A stretch of DNA of 64,000 nt, from NCBI GenBank assembly GCA_022376925.1, contig JAIOJX010000032.1, forward strand, positions 99,068,794 through 99,132,793, written 5' to 3'. Source of the stretch: Tragulus kanchil. Taxonomy: Eukaryota; Chordata; Mammalia; Artiodactyla; Tragulidae. Positions 33,990-43,845 of the stretch are shown here, piece by piece; within the stretch, counting starts at the first letter, position 1, and every line of letters begins with the position of its first letter. Position numbers and translations under genes: made by a program. The notes beneath the pieces are model-generated. The model made no database searches. It was not told the origin of the DNA and was given only the letters and a program-made list of their open reading frames with translations.

Positions 33990-34665
33990 TTAGTAATATT
34001 TATTTGTACCCTTTCATAAACATTGACCAAATACCAACGAAGTACCAGGCCTGTTTTTAAGCCTGGGAATACTGAGATACTAAGATTGAGGCTTCTTCTC
34101 TCCTGGAATTTACACTGAAGTTAGGCATGGCAGCTATCAGAAAGTAAAAGGAAAAAAATGACTAACTCTACACTGACCACAAAGAAAGGAATTGAGGTGA
34201 TGGAGATGGGAGTAAGCTGGGAGTATTCACCAGGGAGGTTCTTTCTAAAGATATTTGATCCAAGATTGAAAGTGAGAAGGAGCAGCCATGTGAAAACTTA
34301 CAAGAAGTGTATCATGGATGGAGGCAAGAGCCCTGAGGTAGGAGCGGCCTGGGGGAGTCCCAAAGAGAAGGAAGCCAGTGTGGTTGGAGCAAAGGAAATC
34401 AGGAGCAGAGGGAAGGGTGTCAGATGAAACCGGCAGGGTTCACAGGGCCCTGATCATGATGTTGTTTTAGGCCCCTGCAAAGTTTGGATTTTTTTGTAAA
34501 AGCAACTCAAATCCACTACTATATTCCAAGTGGATAGGTGGCGTGATCTACCTTGTAGTGGGATGAAGAAGCAGAGAGAAAAGCAAGAAGACTGGTTGGA
34601 CTCCAGGCCAATGACCTGGGCAAGAACTGATGGTGGCTTGGATTGAGAGAGGCAGGGAAATGGAC
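33990..34665. repeat. Ancient interspersed-repeat relic, family unassigned
   Basis: Phrases follow the order of an old repeat also seen at 9950 and 52300: gtaccaggcctgtttttaag, ttctctcctggaatttacac, gcaagagccctgaggtagga, aagccagtgtggttggagca, gataggtggcgtgatctac and actgatggtggcttggattg. Frames of about 90 codons within it are not genes. Confidence 0.5.
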
Positions 34666-34941
34666 CCACTCAGAATACAGCATGAGTTAAATGTGACTGA
34701 GGCCCAGGTTCCAGCCAGTGATCACAGACGGCAGATCAATTAGCAAACGTGATTACAGCTGTGTGAGCCTTTTTCTCAAGGCTTATTTATTTATTTAAGA
34801 GCTGCTGTCTTCTTTGGAATAAGCTGTCTATAAGACTTTGGATTTCACTATATAGTTGCCTTTGGGATCCTCCAAAACTGTGCCCACTTTTTAGATCAGA
34901 AAACCAAGTTTCAGGATGATTCAGTAACTGCTCCAAGGTCC

Positions 34942-35080
34942 CTTGGTTAGATAGCATCACCGACACAGTGGATGTGAATTTGAACAAACGCAGAGATAGC
35001 AGAGGACAGAGGAGCCTGGCAAGCTGCAGTCCATGAGGTCACAAAGAATCAGACATGATTTAGTGACTGAACAACAACTA
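34942..35080 (+). mobile_element. Bov-A/BovB 3' tail fragment (copy at 36040-36178)
   Basis: The order atagcatcaccgacacagtg, gatgtgaatttgaacaaacg, cagaggacagaggagcctgg, aagctgcagtccatgaggtc and acaaagaatcagacatgatt matches the 3' terminal region shared by BovB and Bov-A, ending in actgaacaacaact. It is 5' truncated and duplicated by D13. Confidence 0.85.
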
Positions 35081-35381
35081 AGTTCACCCTTGAGGAAACA
35101 TATGAAACCTGAAATTAAAAGCAGTTCTTTCAATGATTGAAGCCATATTTTGATTTCTACATGTTCCTTTAACATTACTCTCCATCCACTGTGAAACTTG
35201 AGATCTGTTTGAAGTTTCCTTCTCTGCCTGGCAAGTCAGAGTTAGTACTTAGCATTTCCAGCAGCCTTGGAGAGCCCAATACAGAATCTGCCTAGGGTAG
35301 TTTCTTATGCAGTCTTTTTTTTTTTTTTTTTCTGATGATGATCCATCCGGACTCTGACCTCCTTATTACCCTTGTCATTTA

Positions 35382-35480
35382 GGGCTTCTTTGGTGACTCA
35401 GTGGTAAAGAAAGAACAAGCCAACCAATGCAGAAGACGTAGGTTCGATCCCTGCATTAGGAAGATCCCTTGGAGAAGGTC
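35382..35480 (+). mobile_element. tRNA-like SINE head fragment (copy at 36480-36578)
   Basis: It reads agggcttctttggtgactca, gtggtaaagaaagaacaagc, aaccaatgcagaagacgtag, gttcgatccctgc and atcccttggagaagg, the 5' half of Bov-A2, and then passes directly into MIR-like sequence. The B box is intact and the 3' half is absent. Confidence 0.8.
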
Positions 35481-35504
35481 ATGAACTGTGATAAATAATG
35501 TAGT

Positions 35505-35690
35505 CATTACCTCAATTAATCCTCAGAAGAGCTCCATGATGTATGTATTAGAATCATTATGCCCATTTTACAGATGCAGAAAGTGAGGCTCAGCAAAGTA
35601 ATACAACTTACCAGGAATTATACAGATTGTGATAGAGTCAGGGATCAAATGCAGGCCCCTCTGACTCTATAAGGGATGGTCCTAACCACT
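35505..35690 (-). mobile_element. MIR SINE relic (copy at 36603-36788)
   Basis: Reverse MIR order: tacctcaattaatcctcaga, ttatgcccattttacagatg, cagaaagtgaggctcagcaa and tcaaatgcaggcccctctga. It is one of the clearest MIRs of the window. D13 duplicates it. Confidence 0.8.
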
Positions 35691-37117
35691 GAGCTTTCCT
35701 CCTGCCACATGAGCCTTACCACGCTGCCCTAAGTGCCAGGTGGCCTTGCTAATTGTCCTCTGTGGCAGACATTAGTCAGCATAGGACCTGAAGCTGGTGG
35801 CAGGGGTTGTATGTCTCAATTAGACTGTGAGTTTAACTTCCAGAAAAAGAACAGGAGATTGAGTCTCAGAAGTTGCTAAGTGAATAAAATTGAAACAGTC
35901 AGAAATGACTTGCCTTAGGGGAGAGTGGCTTCTTGGGTCATAGAAATTTTGTTTCCTCTCTGGTAGACTGCTGAGCTAGCAAAAGTCGTACTGCTGAATT
36001 GTTTCAGATGTTTATGATTCAGTAACTGCTCCAAGGTCCCTTGGTTAGATAGCATCACCGACACAGTGGATGTGAATTTGAACAAACGCAGAGATAGCAG
36101 AGGACAGAGGAGCCTGGCAAGCTGCAGTCCATGAGGTCACAAAGAATCAGACATGATTTAGTGACTGAACAACAACTAAGTTCACCCTTGAGGAAACATA
36201 TGAAACCTGAAATTAAAAGCAGTTCTTTCAATGATTGAAGCCATATTTTGATTTCTACATGTTCCTTTAACATTACTCTCCATCCACTGTGAAACTTGAG
36301 ATCTGTTTGAAGTTTCCTTCTCTGCCTGGCAAGTCAGAGTTAGTACTTAGCATTTCCAGCAGCCTTGGAGAGCCCAATACAGAATCTGCCTAGGGTAGTT
36401 TCTTATGCAGTCTTTTTTTTTTTTTTTTTCTGATGATGATCCATCCGGACTCTGACCTCCTTATTACCCTTGTCATTTAGGGCCTCTTTGGTGACTCAGT
36501 GGTAAAGAAAGAACAAGCCAACCAATGCAGAAGACGTAGGTTCGATCCCTGCATTAGGAAGATCCCTTGGAGAAGGTCATGAACTGTGATAAATAATGTA
36601 GTCATTACCTCAATTAATCCTCAGAAGAGCTCCATGATGTATGTATTAGAATCATTATGCCCATTTTACAGATGCAGAAAGTGAGGCTCAGCAAAGTAAT
36701 ACAACTTACCAGGAATTATACAGATTGTGATAGAGTCAGGGATCAAATGCAGGCCCCTCTGACTCTATAAGGGATGGTCCTAACCACTGAGCTTTCCTCC
36801 TGCCACATGAGCCTTACCACGCTGACTTAAGTGCCAGGTGGCCTTGCTAATTGTCCTCTGTGGCAGACATTAGTCAGCATAGGACCTGAAGCTGGTGGCA
36901 GGGGTTGTATGTCTCAATTAGACTGTGAGTTTAACTTCCAGAAAAAGAACAGGAGATTGAGTCTCAGAAGTTGCTAAGTGAATAAAATTGAAACAGTCAG
37001 AAATGACTTGCCTTAGGGGAGAGTGGCTTCTTGGGTCATAGAAATTTTGTTTCCTCTCTCTGGTAGACTGCTGAGCTAGCAAAAGTCGTACTGCTGCCTT
37101 AACAGTTTGTTCAGATG

Positions 37118-37639
37118 GAAACTTTAAAGAAGCTCGGAAATTTTAGCAGAAACAAGAATCCAGCACAGTGTCCTCCATCCCCGTGACCCCAGGGCAGAGT
37201 GAGGCAGTGCTAAGCTCCTAGCATGGGTCTTAGTTAGGTAGATGTGGGTTCCAACCCTCGACCCAAAGTTGCTGGTCTTGAACCAGCCATATTCTTTATC
37301 TGTGAAAAATGGCATTCAAAACTAACTTAGCAAAGCTGTAGAAAAGATTAAGTCAGATTAAGTTAGTAAAGTACTAGGTACTTAGCACATAGTAATCACT
37401 TGATACGTCCTAGTTAGTGGGAATTTATGCATGTAAAGAGCTTAGCAGGGTGTTCTTAGAACATAAGCATATTATATCAGCTATACTTCTAATTATCTTT
37501 GTGCTTTCTACATTGACAGGACATGATTTTCTTCCCCTCTATCTCTCTAGTTCCACACATCCAAAAATAATACAATTAGAAATATAACTCCCTGAGAACT
37601 TCTGGCTCAAAGATGTTTCATTTATTTTCACATAATTTG
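37118..37639. other. Non-coding stretch, no recognisable gene
   Basis: Single copy. 37200-37420 has MIR-like sense phrases (gtagatgtgggttccaaccc, tattctttatctgtgaaaaa, cttagcacatagtaatcact). The rest is unassigned and A+T-rich. Confidence 0.5.
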
Positions 37640-37908
37640 GAATCTTTTAAAAATCCATTTTCTCACAAGATACCACTAGACACCCACCCAAATGGCTAAA
37701 ATTAAAAAGACTGACAACGCCAAATGCTAGCAAGCCTGTGCAGCTACTGCTGCTTGTTGGTGGGAGTGGAAAATGCCACCAAAAGACGGGGAAAAGGGCC
37801 TGTTAGCTTCTTATAACACTGAACACACACTTACCCTGTGACTTAGAAGATATGCAGTTTGCCTATTCCCAAAGAGAACAAAAATAAACATCTGGAAAAG
37901 ACTTTTAT

Positions 37909-38275
37909 AAGAATAGTCATAGCAGGGGCTTCCCCTGGTGGTCCAGTGGGTAAGGACACCGCCTTGCAGTGCAAAGGGCGCCGGTTCGATCACTGGCCTG
38001 GGAAGATCCCACATGCCGTGGAGCGGCTGGACCGATGTGTCCAATAACCGAGCAGGAGCTCTGGAGCGCATGCGCCCAGAGCTGGCGCTCTGCGACAACA
38101 GAGGCCACCGCGATGGGAGTCCCACGCGGGCCAAAGAACAAAGACGGATGAAAATAGAGAATTGAAAGATCAATAGAAGTGGCCCGCCCGCTCCCCTCCC
38201 TCCCCAACCCGACCTCCACCCAAAATAAATAAATAAATAAATAAATCTTAAAAAAAAAAAGAATAGTCATAGCAG
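37909..38275 (+). mobile_element. tRNA-derived SINE a, inserted in L1
   Basis: Target-site copies aagaatagtcatagcag (37909-37925) and (38259-38275) flank the element. It contains cttcccctggtggtccagtg, ggttcgatcactggcc, the gagcgcatgcgcccagagc block, ctctgcgacaacagag, a C-rich gctcccctccctccccaacc tract and an (AAAT)n tail ending cttaaaaaaaaaaa. It lacks the small internal deletion seen in SINEs b and c. Confidence 0.93.
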
Positions 38276-39414
38276 ACTTGTTCATTCTAGCCAAAAATTA
38301 GAAATAGGTGCCCATCAGTGAGAGAATGGATAAGCAAACAGTGGTGTGTTTGTACAAATAAATACTGGTCAGGAATTAAAAGGAACAACTTATTGATACA
38401 TACATTATCATGGGGGAGTCTCAAACACATGCTGAGTGAAAAAGCCTTACACAAGTGTATGTATTCTATGATCCCAGTTGTATGAAGTTCTAGAACAATT
38501 AAAAAGTACTATGGAGGGCTTCCCTGGTGGTCCAGTGGGTAAGGACACCGCCTTGCAGTGCAAGGGGCGCCGGTTCGATCCCTGGCCTGGGAAGATCCCA
38601 TGTGCCGCGGAGTGGCTGGACCAATGTGTCCAATAACCGAGCCGGAGCTCTGGAGCGCATGTGCCCAGAGCCGGTGACAACAGAGGCCACCGCGATGGGA
38701 GGCCCACGCGGGCCAAAGAACAAAGACGGATGAAAATAGAGAAATGAAAGACCAACAGAAGTGGCCCACCCCCTCCCTCCCCAACCCGACCTCCACCCAA
38801 AATAAATAAATAAATAAATAAATCTTAAAAAAAAAAAGAATAGTCATAGCAGACTTGTTCATTCTAGCCAAAAATTAGAAATAGGTGCCCATCAGTGAGA
38901 GAATGGATAAGCAAACAGTGGTGTGTTTGTACAAATAAATACTGGTCAGAAATTAAAAGGAACAACTTATTGATACATACATTATCATGGGGGAGTCTCA
39001 AACACATGCTGAGTGAAAAAGCCTTACACAAGTGTATGTATTCTATGATCCCAGTTGTATGAAGTTCTAGAACAATTAAAAAGTACTATGGAGGGCTTCC
39101 CTGGTGGTCCAGTGGGTAAGGACACCGCCTTGCAGTGCAAGGGGCGCCGGTTCGATCCCTGGCCTGGGAAGATCCCATGTGCCGCGGAGTGGCTGGACCA
39201 ATGTGTCCAATAACCGAGCCGGAGCTCTGGAGCGCATGTGCCCAGAGCCGGTGACAACAGAGGCCACCGCGATGGGAGGCCCACGCGGGCCAAAGAACAA
39301 AGACGGATGAAAATAGAGAAATGAAAGACCAACAGAAGTGGCCCACCCACCCCCTCTCTCCCTCCCCACCCCACCCTCGCCTCACCCCACCCCAAAAATT
39401 AAAAAAAAAAAATT
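38261..39414. repeat. Direct duplication D14, unit 577 bp, SINE-bounded
   Basis: L1 segment 38261-38515 recurs at 38838-39092, and SINE b (38516) recurs as SINE c (39093), offset 577. SINE b has the body of c (both lack about 7 bp in gagccggtgacaac) but the tail of a (ccaacccgacctccaccc and then cttaaaaaaa). The duplication therefore joins c's body to a's tail at about 38760-38785. It is the only unit not close to 1.1 kb. Confidence 0.95.
38516..38837 (+). mobile_element. tRNA-derived SINE b, chimeric
   Basis: The first part, gggcttccctggtggtcc through gagccggtgacaacagagg, is identical to SINE c. The tail from about ctccctccccaacccgacc onward matches SINE a, including the same (AAAT)n and A-run. 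On its left is L1 target aaaaagtactatgga; on its right is the other SINE's target gaatagtcatagcag. The mismatched flanks are diagnostic of recombination or misjoining between two SINEs. Confidence 0.93.
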
Positions 39415-39446
39415 AAAAATCTTAAAAAAAAAAAAAAAGTACTATG
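39078..39446 (+). mobile_element. tRNA-derived SINE c, inserted in L1
   Basis: Target-site copies are aaaagtactatgga at about 39079-39092 and about 39435-39448. The body carries the deletion in gagccggtgacaac, and the tail is a distinct C-rich tract (cccacccaccccctctctcc, then ccaccccaccctcgcctcac) followed by A runs. The flanking L1 sequence is continuous if the element is removed. Confidence 0.9.
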
Positions 39447-39530
39447 GAAAAAAAGAGTGGTTGGTTGCCTCTGGAGTTTGAATGAGAATGGGCTTCTGGG
39501 GTGACTGCAATGTTTCATCTTTCAGTCAAG

Positions 39531-39598
39531 TACAAGTATATGCATTCCTTGGTTGTACAAGCATATGCATTCCTTGGTTGTACAAGTATATGCATTTG
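39531..39598. repeat. 25-bp minisatellite, 2.7 units
   Basis: Units tacaagtatatgcattcc + ttggttg at 39531, tacaagcatatgcattcc + ttggttg at 39556, and a partial tacaagtatatgcatttg at 39581. It lies in the L1 3'UTR and differs by one base between the first two units. Confidence 0.9.
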
Positions 39599-39966
39599 TC
39601 AAAACATATTTAGCAAGAACGTTCATGTAAGATTTGAGTATTTCATTGTATCTAATTTTTCCTTAGGAGAGAAAAAAGCAAATGTTGAGCTAGTTAATGA
39701 TATTCATGCTAAAGTATTTAGGGAGAAAATATACAGATGTCTTCAATTTAATTTGAAATGCATCAAAAAATAAGATTGGTGGTTAGCAATAAGAATGGAT
39801 AGATGGATAGCTAATGTGATAAAATAAGCACAGTAAAATGTTAAGTGGGAAGTACATGGGTGTTCATTTTAAAATTAACCTGTATGTTTGAAAGTTATAA
39901 TATTGTTGGAGAAAAAAAGATCCTTGAACATTTTTTTAGCCTTTCAAATAAAAAGAGAATTCTAAT

Positions 39967-40050
39967 GCTCATGCTGTTGTTTACTCACAAAGCTGTGTTT
40001 GACTCTTTGTGACCTCCTGAACTGCAGCATACCAGGCTTGTCCCTTATGG
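39967..40050 (-). mobile_element. Bov-A tail fragment
   Basis: The plus strand reads catgctgttgtttactcaca, aagctgtgtttgactctttg, tgacctcctgaactgcagca and taccaggcttgtccctta, the complement of the Bov-A/BovB 3' terminus (gactgagcaactgaac..., cacaaagagtcgga). It lies about 40 bp from the oppositely oriented BovB fragment at 40090. Confidence 0.8.
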
Positions 40051-40089
40051 TCATACTGGTAACCCAAAAATGTGTGCACCATTTAAAGG

Positions 40090-40612
40090 AATACTCCTTG
40101 GAAGAAATGCCATGACAAACCAAGACAGAATATTAAAAAGCTGAGACATCACCATAGTCAAAGCTATGGTTTTTCTCATAGTCGTGTATGGATGTGAGAG
40201 TTGGACCATAAAGAAGGCTGAGAGCTGAAGAATTGATGCTTTTGAATTGTGGTGTTGGAGAAGACTCTTGAGAGTCCCTTGGACAGCAAAGTGATAAAAC
40301 CAGTCCTAAAAGAAATATTCCTGAATATCCCTGAATATTCATTGGAAGGACTGATGCTGAAGCTGACTCAGCATCAGTCAGTATTTGGCCACCTGATACA
40401 AAGAGCTGACTCAATGGAAAAGACCCTGATGCTGGGAAATACTAAGGTCAAGAGAAGGAAGCAACAGAGGATGAGATGGTTGGATGGCCTCATCAACTCA
40501 ATGGACATGAGTTCGAGCAAACTCCAGGAGATAGTGAACGACAGGGAAACCTGGTGTGCTGTAGTCTATGGAGTTGCAAAGAGAGGGACACAACTAAGCA
40601 ACTGAACAACAA
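40090..40612 (+). mobile_element. BovB LINE 3' end with RT C-terminus relic, copy 1
   Basis: The translation includes [35 protein letters not shown] and [20 protein letters not shown], ending [12 protein letters not shown] then stop. This is the normal C-terminal end of BovB ORF2. The upstream part is out of frame and 5' truncated, so the element is dead. It ends in caactaagcaactgaacaac. Confidence 0.93.
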
Positions 40613-40744
40613 CCTTTAGGTTTGCTGTTAACTTTGAAATTGGTAAACTCTGATTTACAGGACACTTAAGATCAGAATGAAAGGTCATTTAGTGAAAGAA
40701 TTGAGGTGACACTTCACAATTGTACATTCTGGAACTTCTAGAAA

Positions 40745-41060
40745 AAATTTTAAGACTTTTTTGAGTACTTTATGTCCACAGCAAAATTAAGTGTAAGGTA
40801 CAAAGATTTCCCATATAACCCAAGCTCCACAGATGCATAACCTCCACAATCATCAGCATCACTCTCCTGAGTGGCACATTTGTTGCTTTGATCTACCTCC
40901 ATGGACTCATCATTATCACCTGAAGTCCATAGTATACATTAGGATTCATTCTTGGTGTTGTACATTCTGTGGGTTTGAACAAATGTGTAATGACATATAT
41001 CCACTACTATAATATCATACAGAGTGGTATCACTTCACTAAAGAAATCTTTGCCACTAGT
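40745..41060 (-). mobile_element. L1 LINE 3'UTR fragment (copies at 41833-42148 and, in part, 43119-43260)
   Basis: Phrase order: ggtacaaagatttcccatat, gatgcataacctccacaatc, gtggcacatttgttgctttg, atcattatcacctgaagtcc, tcttggtgttgtacattctg, aacaaatgtgtaatgacata and atcatacagagtggtatcac. It matches an L1M-class 3'UTR in reverse orientation. D15 and D16 multiply it. Confidence 0.7.
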
Positions 41061-41321
41061 TTTCTCCTGTTAAATCAGGAGGGAATCCTGGTAGCTATGG
41101 ATGACTTCTTTAAGCCTGACATTTATAATCCACTTTCCCATATGTAGAGTTATGGAAGGGGGCTGAGACAGTAGCTCTCACCCCACAGGACAGCTGACCT
41201 TTATCCCCATATTTCAGACTCCTCAGGAGAGATTGCTGTGAGCTGTAGAAATTTGTCTTTTATGGAAATGAAAAGAGTCAGTCTTCATGTATAATAAACT
41301 TTCCTGGGTGTGGCTTTGTCC

Positions 41322-41700
41322 CTTGGACAGCAAAGTGATAAAACCAGTTGGTGTTGGAGAAGACTTGAGAACAGCAAAGTGATAAAACCAGTCCTAAAAG
41401 AAATATTCCTGAATATCCCTGAATATTCATTGGAAGGACTGATGCTGAAGCTGACTCAGCATCAGTCAGTATTTGGCCACCTGATACAAAGAGCTGACTC
41501 AATGGAAAAGACCCTGATGCTGGGAAATACTAAGGTCAAGAGAAGGAAGCAACAGAGGATGAGATGGTTGGATGGCCTCATCAACTCAATGGACATGAGT
41601 TCGAGCAAACTCCAGGAGATAGTGAACGACAGGGAAACCTGGTGTGCTGTAGTCTATGGAGTTGCAAAGAGAGGGACACAACTAAGCAACTGAACAACAA
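41322..41700 (+). mobile_element. BovB LINE 3' end, copy 2
   Basis: D15 right-unit copy. A rearranged start puts an unrelated 20-odd codons in frame with the BovB C-terminus, giving an apparent 127-codon frame (41310-41693). The new N-terminus is an accident of the junction and no functional protein is implied. Confidence 0.92.
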
Positions 41701-42439
41701 CCTTTAGGTTTGCTGTTAACTTTGAAATTGGTAAACTCTGATTTACAGGACACTTAAGATCAGAATGAAAGGTCATTTAGTGAAAGAATTGAGGTGACAC
41801 TTCACAATTGTACATTCTGGAACTTCTAGAAAAAATTTTAAGACTTTTTTGAGTACTTTATGTCCACAGCAAAATTAAGTGTAAGGTACAAAGATTTCCC
41901 ATATAACCCAAGCTCCACAGATGCATAACCTCCACAATCATCAGCATCACTCTCCTGAGTGGCACATTTGTTGCTTTGATCTACCTCCATGGACTCATCA
42001 TTATCACCTGAAGTCCATAGTATACATTAGGATTCATTCTTGGTGTTGTACATTCTGTGGGTTTGAACAAATGTGTAATGACATATATCCACTACTATAA
42101 TATCATACAGAGTGGTATCACTTCACTAAAGAAATCTTTGCCACTAGTTTTCTCCTGTTAAATCAGGAGGGAATCCTGGTAGCTATGGATGACTTCTTTA
42201 AGCCTGACATTTATAATCCACTTTCCCATATGTAGAGTTATGGAAGGGGGCTGAGACAGTAGCTCTCACCCCACAGGACAGCTGACCTTTATCCCCATAT
42301 TTCAGACTCCTCAGGAGAGATTGCTGTGAGCTGTAGAAATTTGTCTTTTATGGAAATGAAAAGAGTCAGTCTTCATGTATAATAAGGGTACTTTCCTGGG
42401 TGTGGCGCTTGTTCTGAGTTTCACTTACTGACCACAAGG

Positions 42440-42545
42440 TGGTCATCTTCAATTGCATTTCATGAATAAGAAAACTGGAGATCAGAGAGGTTAATAGTCG
42501 CTTAACTTGTGAGTAGCAAAAGTGGGACTTGAACCCAACCTTCAT
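42440..42545 (-). mobile_element. MIR SINE relic (copy at 43565-43670)
   Basis: Reverse MIR order: tgcatttcatgaataagaaa, actggagatcagagaggtta, atagtcgcttaacttgtgag and tagcaaaagtgggacttgaa, ending cccaacc. The core motif order is clear. D16 duplicates it. Confidence 0.7.
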
Positions 42546-42884
42546 GGCTCCCAAGTTCGTGACCCTTTTTTACTTAAGGTGTTGGGAAAGAAGATGTTTT
42601 CTGGGGGACTTGGAATCCAGAATACATTTTTCTTGAGAAACTATGTGACTAGAGGTGTTTAAGTATAATGCAATAGTGTCTTTAATCCTGTTGTTTTGTT
42701 TGGTGTTTTGATTTTCTGTAATTTGGGGCTAAGTAGGATTCTCTAAGCTTGCCAAGCATGACATTATTTTGAACAGTGTTGGTGTCACAAGATTTCAGCC
42801 TATGATTTACAGACTTTGGAGACAAGGTTTCTATAGTCATAGACCATCAGTAATAGTCACATATTATGCTCATATCTGGCTTTG

Positions 42885-43080
42885 CTATTTGCAAAGTACC
42901 GTCATGTCTGTGTCTCATGTGAGTCTCACATCCATACTATAAGACAGAGAAAAGAAGGATAAGATCATTATTTCCATTTGTTGAGGGCTAGGGAGACCAG
43001 GGGAGAGGTCCAAAAGTTTGCCTAAGGTCACACAGCAGAGTAAGGGTTTGAGCCAAGGTGAGACCCCAAGCCTTTTAACA
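42885..43080 (-). mobile_element. MIR SINE relic (copies at 44010-44205 and 45054-45249)
   Basis: Reverse MIR order: catgtgagtctcacatccat, gataagatcattatttccat, gaggtccaaaagtttgccta and aggtcacacagcagagtaag, then gtttgagcc. Overlap of D16 and D17 gives three copies. Confidence 0.7.
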
Positions 43081-43845
43081 GCTCATTCACTGTCCCTCAC
43101 ACCGCCTCCACTTTATATCCATAAGGACTCATCATTATCACCTGAAGTCCATAGGGATTCATTCTTGGTGTTGTACATTCTGGGGGTTTGAACAAATGTG
43201 TAATGACATATATCCACTACTATAATATCATACAGAGTGGTATCACTTCACTAAAGAAATCTTTGCCACTAGTTTTCTCCTGTTAAATCAGGAGGGAATC
43301 CTGGTAGCTATGGATGACTTCTTTAAGCCTGACATTTATAATCCACTTTCCCATATGTAGAGTTATGGAAGGGGGCTGAGACAGTAGCTCTCACCCCACA
43401 GGACAGCTGACCTTTATCCCCATATTTCAGACTCCTCAGGAGAGATTGCTGTGAGCTGTAGAAATTTGTCTTTTATGGAAATGAAAAGAGTCAGTCTTCA
43501 TGTATAATAAGGGTACTTTCCTGGGTGTGGCGCTTGTTCTGAGTTTCACTTACTGACCACAAGGTGGTCATCTTCAATTGCATTTCATGAATAAGAAAAC
43601 TGGAGATCAGAGAGGTTAATAGTCGCTTAACTTGTGAGTAGCAAAAGTGGGACTTGAACCCAACCTTCATGGCTCCCAAGTTCGTGACCCTTTTTTACTT
43701 AAGGTGTTGGGAAAGAAGATGTTTTCTGGGGGACTTGGAATCCAGAATACATTTTTCTTGAGAAACTATGTGACTAGAGGTGTTTAAGTATAATGCAATA
43801 GTGTCTTTAATCCTGTTGTTTTGTTTGGTGTTTTGATTTTCTGTA

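Larger units (their letters stand above)
34916..37117. repeat. Direct duplication D13, unit 1098 bp
   Basis: Bases 34916-36013 recur at 36014-37117. Differences include ggcttcttt/ggcctcttt, ctgccct/ctgactt and a ct dinucleotide added at 37058. Near the junction the left end (ctgctgaattgtttcagatg) is a shortened form of the right (ctgctgccttaacagtttgttcagatgg). The T-run at about 35315-35331 is copied at about 36413-36430. Confidence 0.95.
37640..39915 (+). mobile_element. L1 LINE, ORF2 end and 3'UTR, interrupted by SINEs
   Basis: Sense L1 order: tctcacaagataccactaga, atggctaaaattaaaaagac, gcttgttggtgggagtggaa, attctagccaaaaattagaa, atcatgggggagtctcaaac, catgctgagtgaaaaagcc, then the 3' end gatattcatgctaaagtatt, ttgaaatgcatcaaaaaata and tgtatgtttgaaagttataa. 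SINEs at 37925, 38516 and 39093 break it. The coding frame is decayed and there is no complete ORF2. Confidence 0.88.
40248..42400. repeat. Direct duplication D15, unit 1088 bp, complex junction
   Basis: Bases from about 40275 recur from about 41363 to 42400, offset 1088. Between 41310 and 41390 the junction carries two extra pieces of the unit start: cccttggacagcaaagtgat + aaaaccagt, then tggtgttggagaagacttga + gaacagcaaag. That gives three partial passes through the same 30 bp. The left end (gggtgtggctttgtccc) also approximates the right (gggtgtggcgcttgttc). Confidence 0.93.

Noticed and set aside
41310..41693. 127-codon frame as a functional reverse transcriptase or a fusion gene
   Set aside because: Only the extreme C-terminus of BovB ORF2 is present, with no catalytic region, and the first codons come from the scrambled D15 junction.
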